Assembly (NCBI GenBank): GCA_947070915.1
Contig: CAMTDY010000006.1
Span: forward strand, 1 to 38,059
Reading direction: 5' to 3'
Length of the DNA: 38,059 bases
From: an uncultured Roseburia sp.
Lineage (GTDB): Bacteria; Bacillota; Clostridia; Lachnospirales; Lachnospiraceae
The notes beneath the pieces were generated by a model. The model saw nothing but the letters and a program-made list of their open reading frames with translations, did no database searches and had not been told where the DNA came from. Position 1 is the first letter of the stretch; every line of letters starts with the position of its first letter. Shown here piece by piece: positions 1 to 8,211 of this stretch. The position numbers were made by a program, and so were the translations under genes.

Positions 1-626
1 GTTCCTCCCCGGAAAAACTTGAAAAATTGAAAACGGAGTGCCTTAAGTATACTTCTAAGTGTATCACTTTTTGTGGGGATATCTCTGAAAGCAGCACTGC
101 TGTCCAGATCGTGAAAACAGCGTTAAAGCATTTCAATAAAATTGATGTTCTCATCAACAACGCCGGAATCTCAAAGATCGGACTTCTTCCGGAGCTGTCC
201 GATGAAGAGTGGTTTCATGTCTTAAATACCAATCTGTCTTCCGCCTTTTTCCTGTGCCGCCAGGTTCTTCCCCATATGATCCATGAAAAAAAGGGCAGGA
301 TCTTAAATATATCTTCTATCTGGGGAAATGTCGGAGCTTCCTGTGAGGCCGCCTACGCTGCTACAAAGGGAGGACTCAACTCACTGACAAAATCCCTCGC
401 CAAAGAACTGGCTCCCAGCGGAATCTCTGTCAATGCCATCGCCTGCGGCATGATCGATACAGCTATGAATGCCTGCTTTACCCCGGAAGAGATTCATGCC
501 ATCTGTGAAGATATCCCTGCCGGCCGTATGGCCTCTGCGGAGGAAACCGCCGAATTTATTGCCTTACTTCTGAAAGCACCGGACTATCTCACCGGCCAGG
601 TGATCGGTTTTGACGGAGGATGGTGA
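1..626 (+). CDS. Short-chain dehydrogenase/reductase (FabG-like), 5' end cut by window
   Basis: C-terminal part of a classical SDR, an NAD(P)-dependent oxidoreductase of the 3-oxoacyl-ACP reductase/sugar-alcohol dehydrogenase type. The frame is open from base 3, so the start and the N-terminal Gly-rich cofactor motif lie outside the window; the TTG at 27 is not a credible start. Visible family marks are the NNAG motif, the catalytic Ser in NISSIWG, the Tyr and Lys of YAATK, and the conserved ending in FDGGW. FabG-type proteins are about 245 residues, so roughly 40-50 residues are missing. The substrate cannot be told: it could act in fatty acid synthesis or on a sugar acid or polyol. No partner gene is visible on its left. 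Confidence 0.88.
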   Translation, partial: SSPEKLEKLKTECLKYTSKCITFCGDISESSTAVQIVKTALKHFNKIDVLINNAGISKIGLLPELSDEEWFHVLNTNLSSAFFLCRQVLPHMIHEKKGRILNISSIWGNVGASCEAAYAATKGGLNSLTKSLAKELAPSGISVNAIACGMIDTAMNACFTPEEIHAICEDIPAGRMASAEETAEFIALLLKAPDYLTGQVIGFDGGW

Positions 627-771
627 ATAAAAATAATTCCTTCTGAACATACTATCTATGACAGAAGCACAGGCCGAAAAAACAGTACACTGCAAATTAT
701 TTTTTATTAATTTTCCTTATACTGTCACCATTGTGCAAAGATGTCGAATTTCAAACAGGAGGAATTTCTCA

Positions 772-1158
772 ATGAAACGAAAAATATTATTGATAACAGC
801 TACGATGTGTCTGTCTGCCTTTCTTATGGCTGGATGCGGAAACAGCAAAAATGATAACGCGGCGGCATCCCCTTCTCCGGCAGCTACTACCGAGAACCCG
901 GAACCTTCCGCTTCTCCGGCAGCCGCTTCTGACAATGGCACAGACGACACAGACACCACAGGCATGGACGGCGGCACAAACAATGACAACAACGACGGAA
1001 ACAAGGACGGAACTGTCAATGATAACAGTGACAACAAAGACGACAATGCCCTTGACAAAGCAGGCGATGCAGTCGATGATGCTGTGGATGGCGTAGGAAA
1101 AGGTGTAAAAGATACTGTAGATGGTGTGGAAGATGCGGTAGATGACATAACACGATAG
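772..1158 (+). CDS. Small acidic lipoprotein, low-complexity
   Basis: A 128-residue predicted lipoprotein of unknown function. The ATG at 772 is preceded by AGGAGG (758-763), which decides against the longer reading from 658. Residues 1-22 form a lipoprotein signal peptide with lipobox LMAGC (Cys22). Residues 23-95 are a disordered Ala/Pro/Ser then Asp/Asn/Gly-rich linker. Residues 95-128 are a run of short acidic repeats of the DAVDDAVDGV type, which could form an amphipathic helix. It should sit on the outer face of the membrane. The opposite strand is also open here because of the skewed composition, but has no ribosome binding site. Similar small lipoproteins are common in Lachnospiraceae; no function is claimed. 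Confidence 0.8.
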   Translation: MKRKILLITATMCLSAFLMAGCGNSKNDNAAASPSPAATTENPEPSASPAAASDNGTDDTDTTGMDGGTNNDNNDGNKDGTVNDNSDNKDDNALDKAGDAVDDAVDGVGKGVKDTVDGVEDAVDDITR

Positions 1159-1185
1159 AATTTTCAATCCCAAAACGTGCAAATA

Positions 1186-1236
1186 AGACCTCAGTATCTG
1201 TAGGGAATGCTACTTTCCCTACAGATACTGAGGTCT
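1186..1236. terminator. Long perfect dyad between convergent lipoprotein and hydA genes
   Basis: Arms 1186-1207 and 1215-1236 are perfectly complementary over 22 bp with a 7-base loop. It lies 28 bases after the lipoprotein stop and 15 bases after the hydA stop, so it can end transcription from both sides. The minus-strand exit reads CTTATTT; the plus-strand exit is less T-rich. Confidence 0.7.
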
Positions 1237-1251
1237 GTCTGTATAAATCAC

Positions 1252-2967
1252 TTATTTGCCATAGTGCACATGCAGTAATTCATGGGCACGGTCTTTCAGC
1301 ATACCGTTCTCATACATATTTATAAGCGTAGGATTTTCCATGGAACGCTTAATAATAGCAGATTTATCGGCCTTATACATACCCGTAGCACGTTCCTGCT
1401 TGACGCTCTGATAACCGAATGGCTGACCAGCTCCGCCAATACATCCATAAGGACAGGCCATAACCTCTACAAAATCCAGTTTTTCTTCACCTCGCTGTAG
1501 CTTCTGGATCAGGTTTTCTGCATTTCCAAGGCCATTTACCACACCAACCCGAAGGGTGTTACCGCCGATCTCTACCTCTGCCACTTTCGTGCCCTCCAGA
1601 CCACGGATTCCAGAATACTCGATCTCCCGCAATGCTTCGTTGTTCTGCTCCGCCACATGGCGCAGGGCAGCCTCCATAACACCGCCGGTCACACCAAAGA
1701 TCACGCCGGCGCCTGAACTGATGGAAAACGGCATATCCGGAGCGCTTGGCTCAATCTCATTAAACTGGATTCCCAGCTCTTTGATCATCAGGATCAGTTC
1801 TTTAGTGGTTATGACATAATCCACATCTGGAACGTTATCCCTCTTGAACTCTTCTCTCGCTGCCTCATACTTCTTCGCCACACAGGGCATAACAGCTACC
1901 GAGATCGTCTCCACTCCGGCCTCCTGATCCGCCGGCTTATAGTGCTCTTTGAGCACCGCGCCAAACATCTCCATCGGAGACTTACAGGTGGATACATAAG
2001 GAAGAAGTTCCGGGTATTTGGTCTCTACAAAGCGTACCCACGCCGGGCAGCAGGAGGTAAAGAGCGGCATGGAATTGCCGAGAGGATATTTCTTTTCTCC
2101 GTTCTCCAGCTTGTAAACCAGTTCGCTGGCTTCCTCTACCACTGTCAGGTCTGCACTGAAACTGGTGTCAAATACCGTGTCAAAGCCCAGCATACGGAGG
2201 GCGGTAAAGATCTTGCCCACTGAGTTCTTTCCTGCCGGCAGGCCAAATTCCTCACCAATAGCCACACGAACCGCCGGTGCGATCTGGGCTACTACCCGCT
2301 TATCCGGCGCATACAGTGCCTGCCACACCTCTCTCAGATCATTTTTGATCGTAATCGCCGCAGTGGGGCATACCGCCGCACACTGACCACAGTTGACACA
2401 ATCGGTCTCTACGATATCCCTGCCAAAAGCAGGACTTACTACCATATTGGCGCCGCGGTGGGCAAAATCAATGGCTCCCACGTGCTGCACCTCATTACAC
2501 ATCCTCACACAATCACCGCACAGGATACATTTGCTCGGATCCCTCACGATGGAAAGGGAGGAGTCATCGATGCAGCGGTCCGGATGGGTATTGGGAAATC
2601 TGACATTGGTCAGACGGAACCTGGCTGCCAGCATCTGAAGACGGCAGTTCCCGTTCTTCTCACATACCGTACAGTCACGGCAGTGGGATGCCAGAAGAAG
2701 TTCCAGGATCATCTTCCGGTGCTGATGAAGCTTGGATGTATTTGTTTTTATCACCATTTTATCTTTGGGAGGAGTGGAACAGGAGGCGATGATCCCCCCT
2801 CTTTCATCCTCCACCACGCACATACGGCAGGCACCATAAATGGACATATCTGTGTAATAACAGAAAGTAGGTACATGGACGCCAGCCTTGCGGATTACCT
2901 GTAATATATTCTTTTCATCCGTAAATTCCGTACGGATTCCATCTATAACCATGTATTTTTTAGACAT
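1252..2967 (-). CDS. hydA: [FeFe]-hydrogenase catalytic subunit HydA (NAD/ferredoxin-linked, bifurcating type)
   Basis: Catalytic subunit (571 aa) of a trimeric [FeFe]-hydrogenase that makes or oxidises H2 in the cytoplasm using NADH and reduced ferredoxin. Domains in order: [2Fe-2S] (Cys36, 47, 50, 63); His-Cys [4Fe-4S] (His95, Cys99, 102, 108); two ferredoxin clusters (Cys147/150/153/157 and 190/193/196/200); H-cluster domain with L1 TSCCPAW (Cys306-307), L2 MPCVAKKYE (Cys362) and L3 MACPYGC (Cys505, 509); and a small-subunit tail ending HVHYGK. All expected ligands are present. The second ATG (2967) is chosen because AAAGGAG lies just before it; the upstream ATG at 2982 overlaps that site. 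It is the last gene of hydC-hydB-hydA. L1 has Ala and L3 has Tyr where well-studied enzymes have Gly. Bifurcation is inferred from the HydABC set. Confidence 0.97.
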   Translation of the reverse strand: MSKKYMVIDGIRTEFTDEKNILQVIRKAGVHVPTFCYYTDMSIYGACRMCVVEDERGGIIASCSTPPKDKMVIKTNTSKLHQHRKMILELLLASHCRDCTVCEKNGNCRLQMLAARFRLTNVRFPNTHPDRCIDDSSLSIVRDPSKCILCGDCVRMCNEVQHVGAIDFAHRGANMVVSPAFGRDIVETDCVNCGQCAAVCPTAAITIKNDLREVWQALYAPDKRVVAQIAPAVRVAIGEEFGLPAGKNSVGKIFTALRMLGFDTVFDTSFSADLTVVEEASELVYKLENGEKKYPLGNSMPLFTSCCPAWVRFVETKYPELLPYVSTCKSPMEMFGAVLKEHYKPADQEAGVETISVAVMPCVAKKYEAAREEFKRDNVPDVDYVITTKELILMIKELGIQFNEIEPSAPDMPFSISSGAGVIFGVTGGVMEAALRHVAEQNNEALREIEYSGIRGLEGTKVAEVEIGGNTLRVGVVNGLGNAENLIQKLQRGEEKLDFVEVMACPYGCIGGAGQPFGYQSVKQERATGMYKADKSAIIKRSMENPTLINMYENGMLKDRAHELLHVHYGK

Positions 2968-3016
2968 AAATTCTCCTTTCATGAATCCTTATAAGGTCAT
3001 CCCCAAAATCGAGGCT

Positions 3017-3065
3017 GGAGGCTATGCCTCCAAAGAAGTTATACTTCCGAGGAAGCTATGCTTCC
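3017..3065 (-). repeat. Three tandem mini-hairpins with TAT/ATA loops between hydB and hydA
   Basis: Three consecutive short perfect hairpins with 3-base loops: ggaggc-tat-gcctcc (3017-3031), gaagt-tat-acttc (3035-3047) and ggaagc-tat-gcttcc (3051-3065), spaced by 3 bases and forming a degenerate repeat of about 17 bases. In the transcript the hydB stop codon (UAG) starts at the last stem base before the loop of the third hairpin. They sit after hydB and about 50 bases before hydA. A role in RNA processing, stability or differential expression is an inference. Confidence 0.75.
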
Positions 3066-4945
3066 TTCACTGCCCCAAAGTTACAGCCGTCCTTACATGC
3101 ACCACATTTGATACATTTTGTCGTATCAATGACATGTGGTTCCTTCACTTTTCCGCTGATCGCTCCCACCGGACACATTCTGGCACATTTGGTACATCCC
3201 TTACACAGTTCCGGATCGATCTGGAGCGTGGTAAGCGCTTTACACTGGCCGGCCGGGCATTTTCTGTCAACTACGTGGGCAATGTACTCGTCCCTGAAAT
3301 ATTTCAGTGTGCTGACAACCGGCGAAGCCGCTGTCTTTCCAAGACCGCACAGCGCCGTTGCAGACACCGTGTCAGAAAGCTTCTCCAAAAGCTCTATGTG
3401 AGCCATGGTTCCTCTTCCCTCGGTGATATCCGTCAGAAGCTCCAGCATTCTCTTGGTCCCTTCACGGCATGGAACGCATTTTCCACAGGATTCATTCTGG
3501 GTAAAATTCATAAAGAATCTCGCCACCTCAACCATACAGCTCTTATCGTTCATAACAACAAGTCCACCGGATCCGATCATGGCGCCCACTTTTTTCAGTG
3601 AATCAAAGTCCAGTTTCATATCCAGGTGGTCTTCGGTCGCACTGATGCAGAGACATCCTCCGGATGGTCCGCCGATCTGTACGGCCTTAAAGTCACCGCC
3701 TTTAACGCCGCCTCCAATATCAAAGATAACTTCCCGCAGCGTTGTTCCCATCGGCACCTCGATCAGTCCTGTATTATTTACATTTCCTGTCAAGGCAAAG
3801 GCCTTCGTACCATGGTTGTTCTCAGGACCATATCCCTTATACCACTCCGCACCGTTGAGAATGATCGGAGGCACGTTACAGAACGTCTCTACATTGTTCA
3901 GCACCGTGGGCTTGTCAAACAATCCGTGTTCTACCGTACGGGGCGGCTTCACGCGGGGCATACCGCGGTTCCCCTCGATGGAAGTCGTGAGGGCGCTTCC
4001 CTCTCCGCATACAAAAGCACCGGCTCCCTGGCTGATGTGCAGGTCAAAATCAAATCCGGAGCCAAGAATATCTTTTCCGAGAAGACCTTTATCCATCGCC
4101 TTGTCAATGGCCGTCTGCAGCCGCTCCACCGCAAGAGGATACTCGGCACGGACATATATGTATCCATGGTGGGAATTGGTGGCGATGGCGGCGATCAGCA
4201 TACCCTCGATCACCCTGTGGGGCTCACCCTCCATCATGGAACGGTCCATAAATGCTCCCGGATCCCCTTCGTCTCCGTTACATACGATGTATTTTTCTTC
4301 CACATCCTGATCCAGAACCTGCTGCCACTTCCTTCCGGCTGGAAATCCGCCGCCGCCTCGTCCTCTCAGGGCTGCTTCACTGACTTCGTCTACGATCTGT
4401 TGCGGCGTCATGTCGAACAGCGCTTTTGCCACTGCACTGTATCCCCCCAGCGCTATGTACTCCGCGATGCTCTCCGCATTGATCCTTCCGCAGTACTCCA
4501 GGGCAATACGGGTCTGCTGCTTATAAAAAGGTATGTCTTCCTGTTTTACATAGGATTTTAGTGTCTTGTCTTTGTATACAAGGCGGTCCACCACTTCATC
4601 ATTGATAATACTCTTTTCGATGATCTCCTCACAATCCTCTACCTTGACTTTCAGATAGAGCCAGCCCATCGGTTCAATTCTGAGGAGCGGTCCCATCTCA
4701 CAAAAGCCATGGCATCCGCTTTTCTTCAGTCCAATGCTCTCATCATGAGGCTCTTTCTCCAGGATCAGGGCGCAGCGCAGGCCCTTCGCCTCAATGATCT
4801 CTTTCATCTTATCATAAATATTAAGAGATCCTCCAGCTACACAGCCCGTACCGGCACAGATCAGAATCTGTTTTTTCTGGCTGTTCAGGGAGGCTTTGTA
4901 CTCTTCCTGCTTTGCAATCAACTCTTCTCTTGTATTAATCTTCAT
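3056..4945 (-). CDS. hydB: NADH-binding flavoprotein subunit HydB (NuoF-like)
   Basis: Diaphorase subunit (629 aa) that binds FMN and NAD(H) and passes electrons to HydA. An N-terminal thioredoxin-like [2Fe-2S] domain carries Cys30, 35, 78 and 82. A NuoF core follows, with the NADH/FMN motif GRGGGGFPAGRKW (about 195-207) and NGDEGDPGAF (223-232). A [4Fe-4S] motif CGKCVPCREG comes next, and a C-terminal 2x[4Fe-4S] ferredoxin (about 576-629) has CKGCTKCARMC and CIKCGACKDGC. This layout is that of HydB in trimeric hydrogenases and NADP-reducing hydrogenase HndC. The start has a strong GGAGG-rich site within the end of hydC; the genes overlap by 11 bases, suggesting translational coupling. Its stop codon lies in a small hairpin. 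Confidence 0.96.
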   Translation of the reverse strand: MKINTREELIAKQEEYKASLNSQKKQILICAGTGCVAGGSLNIYDKMKEIIEAKGLRCALILEKEPHDESIGLKKSGCHGFCEMGPLLRIEPMGWLYLKVKVEDCEEIIEKSIINDEVVDRLVYKDKTLKSYVKQEDIPFYKQQTRIALEYCGRINAESIAEYIALGGYSAVAKALFDMTPQQIVDEVSEAALRGRGGGGFPAGRKWQQVLDQDVEEKYIVCNGDEGDPGAFMDRSMMEGEPHRVIEGMLIAAIATNSHHGYIYVRAEYPLAVERLQTAIDKAMDKGLLGKDILGSGFDFDLHISQGAGAFVCGEGSALTTSIEGNRGMPRVKPPRTVEHGLFDKPTVLNNVETFCNVPPIILNGAEWYKGYGPENNHGTKAFALTGNVNNTGLIEVPMGTTLREVIFDIGGGVKGGDFKAVQIGGPSGGCLCISATEDHLDMKLDFDSLKKVGAMIGSGGLVVMNDKSCMVEVARFFMNFTQNESCGKCVPCREGTKRMLELLTDITEGRGTMAHIELLEKLSDTVSATALCGLGKTAASPVVSTLKYFRDEYIAHVVDRKCPAGQCKALTTLQIDPELCKGCTKCARMCPVGAISGKVKEPHVIDTTKCIKCGACKDGCNFGAVKEA

Positions 4946-5432
4946 CTGCCTCCCCCTCCTTTTCCTGTTCCTTTAGTGTCTGAATCAATTCCCTTGCTTT
5001 TTCCGGTGTCATCGCCGGATGAACGTGGTCGTTCACCGTGCATACCGGAGCCAGTCCGCAGGCTCCCAGACAGGATACGGTCTCTACCGTAAACATCATA
5101 TCATCCGTCGTAGGTTTTGCTTCGCTGACTCCCAGAGTTTTACGGAACTCTTCCAGGATCGGAACGGATTTACGGACATGGCAAGCCGTCCCGTCACAGA
5201 TCTTAATCACATATTTTCCCTTTGGTTCTAATGAAAAATTTTCATAGAATGTGGCAACCCCATAAATTTTTGCTTCACTGAGCTTGAGCTTCTTTGATAT
5301 GTACTCCAGCGCTTCCTCCGGAAGATAATGATATTCCTTCTGGATCTCCTGCATGATAGCGATCAGAAGCGTGCTGTTATAATCATGGGCCTGCAGAATC
5401 TCATCCAGCTTTGCAATTTCCTGATGTGTCAA
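4935..5432 (-). CDS. hydC: [2Fe-2S] thioredoxin-like subunit HydC (NuoE-like)
   Basis: A 165-residue NuoE-family subunit of the hydrogenase complex that relays electrons through one [2Fe-2S] cluster. A helical N-terminal part (about 1-70) precedes a thioredoxin fold with cluster ligands Cys79, Cys84, Cys121 and Cys125 (CDGTAC and CLGACG). The start is TTG at 5432: no in-frame ATG is near and GAAAGGAG lies 7-10 bases upstream. It is the first gene of the operon, 58 bases after the YfhO-type gene, with its own promoter. The C terminus is very acidic and overlaps the hydB start. Confidence 0.95.
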   Translation of the reverse strand: MTHQEIAKLDEILQAHDYNSTLLIAIMQEIQKEYHYLPEEALEYISKKLKLSEAKIYGVATFYENFSLEPKGKYVIKICDGTACHVRKSVPILEEFRKTLGVSEAKPTTDDMMFTVETVSCLGACGLAPVCTVNDHVHPAMTPEKARELIQTLKEQEKEGEADED

Positions 5433-5454
5433 TGTATTTCTCCTTTCTGTTTCA

Positions 5455-5472
5455 TATCATACGTTAATGATA
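5455..5472. promoter_or_regulatory. Candidate operator dyad over the hydCBA transcription start
   Basis: Inverted repeat TATCAT-(6 bases)-ATGATA centred just downstream of the -10 box and covering the predicted start. The position suits a repressor that controls the hydrogenase. It does not match the Rex consensus TTGTTAA-N4-TTAACAA well, so the regulator is unknown. Confidence 0.4.
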
Positions 5473-5474
5473 AA

Positions 5475-5503
5475 ATTATACCATGAGAAGCTATTTTATA
5501 CAA
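5475..5503 (-). promoter_or_regulatory. Promoter of hydCBA
   Basis: On the minus strand, TTGTAT (5503-5498), a 17-base spacer and TATAAT (5480-5475), with TGG before the -10 (extended -10). The -35 lies inside the last codons of the upstream YfhO-type gene. The predicted start is near 5468, giving a leader of about 36 bases. Confidence 0.75.
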
Positions 5504-8172
5504 TATTTTTTATACAAAATACACAAAAAGATTGTATAGATCAATCCTATAATCGTCAATATTGCACCCATCCGGATGCCGGGAGTGACATATCTAAGCT
5601 CTATGTCATGTGTTCCTTCCGGGATCAGAGCTCCCAGATACATCTTGTTTATTCTGTCCGCCTCTGTTCTCCTGCCGTCCACCAGAAGAGTGTATCCCTT
5701 TTTGTATGGCACCGCCAGACAGAGGATCTTTTCCCGGTATAGTCTCAAACTTCCTTTCAGGCCGTTGGCAGTGGTCTCTACGCCCCGCAGGCTCTCCTGG
5801 TTTCTCTCCGCCACCTTCCGGGCCAGCCCCTCCATGGGAACCTCTGCCAGTTCGATATTTTCCAGACGGTAGGCAGCAGGGCCGTTGATACGGAAGGATA
5901 ACGTCTCGGTCTGACCTGCCTTCGCTTCTGTCGGACTTCCCAGATTCACCACATAATCCTTCCGTCCAAAATAGAAGTCATAGGTCCGGTCAGAGACCAG
6001 AAAGCTCTTTGACAGATCACCCAGACTGACATTTGCCCAGGCGGTATTCCGGTCTGGCTCCTGCAGCTCCAGTCCTGACAGGCGAAGATAGTATTCGCAG
6101 TCCTTTTTTCGCTGGAAATTAATGGAAAATATTCCGTTCCTTTTCTTTACCTTCAGCTTGCCGCTCTGCCATTTCATATGCTTCACATCCGACATTTCAA
6201 AGGGAAGGGAAGTCCATTCCTGATAGACCTGCCCCTTTTTCACGGTCTCCGACTCCGACGCTTCTCTCTCAAGCCGGGAACCTTTTTCCGGGACCGCAGC
6301 GGCGAGAAAGATATTCTGGCGGTCGAATACCCCGGCGCTGTCAAATTCTGCTTCGGGCACGTAGGTATCATAGGTATAACCGATGGAGGTGCGGTTGTCA
6401 TTTTTATATACCTTTTCCCCATTCCCGCAATCCCGGTACAGAGAAAACCCACAGGGCACAGAGGCTTCATCCCCGCTCACGACATAATGTACGTTTGCCA
6501 GGTTTTCCAATATGCTTCTTCCGTCATTTCCAAGCAGCCGGTGGGTATACATCAGATCCGGGGCATTCTCCATGGATTTCATATAATTGGAATATCCGGA
6601 ACTGATCACGCTGTAATAGACAGAGATGCCGTTGTATGCCTTGGGAACCGCCGCCACAGAACGGTTCGGATCCTCTCCCTGATCCGTCATCACATCGATG
6701 CGCTCCAGCGGATCAAGATCCTCCGAGACCGCCTTTACCCCTTCGCTCTCATAGGCCTTTTTTACACTTCCGGCATCCATATAGGCAGCCGACATCCCTG
6801 TTCCCATTGTTCCATACATCAGATTTCCATTCACGATCAGATTCAGCAGAAGCAGCCCCCACAGCATCCGCTCCCTCCACCTCTTCTGGCGGATCAGGCA
6901 GAGTACAGCCAGGGTCAGTCCCAATAACAGGATCATACTGCCGGTATGCCAGATCCCCTCCCGGCTGGTTAACAGGCAGCAGAGGATGACATAACAGACA
7001 CATATTAATATAAGTTTTTTCTTATCCCCGCGCTCCAGGCACAGCAGGGAGGGCATTGTGATAACAAGTACCAGGGACAGCAAAAAAGCCGGGATAAACA
7101 TAAAACGGTTGGTGATATATCCAAAAGCGTTGAATGCATATCCTGCAAGGGGGGATGCCACTGCCAGTATACTAAGGACCACACAGATTTTTAGCGTCCG
7201 GTATTTCTTTTCCTTACGTATCAGAAGCAGCCCACAGGCCAGAAGCAGGACCACTGCCATAGAAAAATACCCCACCGCCCCGGCATCGTCGTTTTCTGTT
7301 ACGCTTATAAAATGTAAAAACATGTTTTTGTAGTACTCCAGTGGATAGAAAAGAAGGGAAGAAGCCGGTACGTATGCCTCCCCCCGGCTGCTCTCCAGAT
7401 AACCAGAGATACAGGGCACAAACAGCACCCCCGACAGGAAGAGCCCCCCCGCCGACACCAGAAGACATTGCAGGCCTTCCTTCCAGACAGCTCTTATATC
7501 CCTGCCGTGGCGTGAAAAGCTTCGGGCAGCAAAATAGCACACACCAGCGATCACGGTCATGTAAAAGAAATAGTACCCGCTGACAATACTAAAAAACACA
7601 CTGAGTATAAGCAGCAGGGGAGACTTCCGCCGCATCACCTTCTCCAGACCGAGAAACACCAGCGGCAGATAGATCATGGCATTCAAAAAAAAGGGATCTT
7701 TCACCGACCACAGGGCAAAGCCGCAAAAACAGTAAACCAATGCCCCGTACACACTGTAACGCCGCTGCTGTTTCATCCCCTCGCAGTACACGAGAAAGGC
7801 CGCTCCCGACAGATACAGCCGGAGACCGGTCAGAAAACCATAGACATATTCGGTCCACGTTCCCCCGGATGGCAGCAGGGCCGCCAGAAATACCAGGGGA
7901 TCCCCCAGTCCGTAATTGGCAAAGGTAGTGATGATATCCTCGCCCTGGCCGATGGTATAATCCATCATCGGAACCACGAACTCCCCGCTGAGCAGACCAG
8001 AGGCCAGGTCCCGGTAATAGGAGATCAGATAACGCAGGGCGGGATAATACTGGCGAAAACCGTCGCTCTTCCAGACAAAACTCTTTCCCCGGATAAAAAA
8101 CGCAAGAAATGCTCCCATAAAAACTACAAGGAACAACAGGGTATATTTCAAAAAACATTTTCTTCTGCTCAT
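5491..8172 (-). CDS. YfhO-family polytopic membrane protein (putative GT-C glycosyltransferase)
   Basis: Large membrane protein (893 aa) of the YfhO family. In Bacillus a member is linked to glycosylation of lipoteichoic acid; others are predicted GT-C enzymes that use lipid-linked sugars on the outer face. The N-terminal half has about a dozen hydrophobic helices starting at residues 10-28. The first outer loop has the family motif SDGFRQYYP, which carries the likely catalytic Asp. The C-terminal third is a soluble extracellular region rich in beta structure, followed by LLVDGR, the PEGTHDIEL segment and a last helix (about 865-888), typical of YfhO. It lies 39 bases after the GT2 fusion gene as last gene of the envelope polymer cluster. 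The ATG at 8172 has only a distant AAAGGATGG, so the start is moderately certain. Confidence 0.85.
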   Translation of the reverse strand: MSRRKCFLKYTLLFLVVFMGAFLAFFIRGKSFVWKSDGFRQYYPALRYLISYYRDLASGLLSGEFVVPMMDYTIGQGEDIITTFANYGLGDPLVFLAALLPSGGTWTEYVYGFLTGLRLYLSGAAFLVYCEGMKQQRRYSVYGALVYCFCGFALWSVKDPFFLNAMIYLPLVFLGLEKVMRRKSPLLLILSVFFSIVSGYYFFYMTVIAGVCYFAARSFSRHGRDIRAVWKEGLQCLLVSAGGLFLSGVLFVPCISGYLESSRGEAYVPASSLLFYPLEYYKNMFLHFISVTENDDAGAVGYFSMAVVLLLACGLLLIRKEKKYRTLKICVVLSILAVASPLAGYAFNAFGYITNRFMFIPAFLLSLVLVITMPSLLCLERGDKKKLILICVCYVILCCLLTSREGIWHTGSMILLLGLTLAVLCLIRQKRWRERMLWGLLLLNLIVNGNLMYGTMGTGMSAAYMDAGSVKKAYESEGVKAVSEDLDPLERIDVMTDQGEDPNRSVAAVPKAYNGISVYYSVISSGYSNYMKSMENAPDLMYTHRLLGNDGRSILENLANVHYVVSGDEASVPCGFSLYRDCGNGEKVYKNDNRTSIGYTYDTYVPEAEFDSAGVFDRQNIFLAAAVPEKGSRLEREASESETVKKGQVYQEWTSLPFEMSDVKHMKWQSGKLKVKKRNGIFSINFQRKKDCEYYLRLSGLELQEPDRNTAWANVSLGDLSKSFLVSDRTYDFYFGRKDYVVNLGSPTEAKAGQTETLSFRINGPAAYRLENIELAEVPMEGLARKVAERNQESLRGVETTANGLKGSLRLYREKILCLAVPYKKGYTLLVDGRRTEADRINKMYLGALIPEGTHDIELRYVTPGIRMGAILTIIGLIYTIFLCILYKKYCIK

Positions 8173-8211
8173 ACGATATACTTAACCATCCTTTCGTCAC
8201 CGGCTGGTGTA

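Noticed and set aside
658..771. Longer N terminus for the lipoprotein
   Set aside because: It would bury the signal peptide and the ribosome site inside the gene.
717..1182. Minus-strand open frames opposite the small lipoprotein
   Set aside because: Low-complexity translations (Ser/Val-rich) produced by the skewed composition; no ribosome site, while the plus-strand gene has AGGAGG and a lipobox.
3017..3065. CRISPR-like or insertion-sequence end repeats
   Set aside because: Units are too short, each is a hairpin with its own sequence, there are no spacers and no cas or transposase genes nearby.
3405..4561. Plus-strand frames of about 300 codons opposite hydB
   Set aside because: Shadow frames of a fully conserved NuoF-like protein.
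5455..5472. Rex (NADH-sensing) repressor site on the hydrogenase promoter
   Set aside because: The dyad lacks the TTGTGAA/TTAACAA-type half sites; kept only as an operator of unknown partner.
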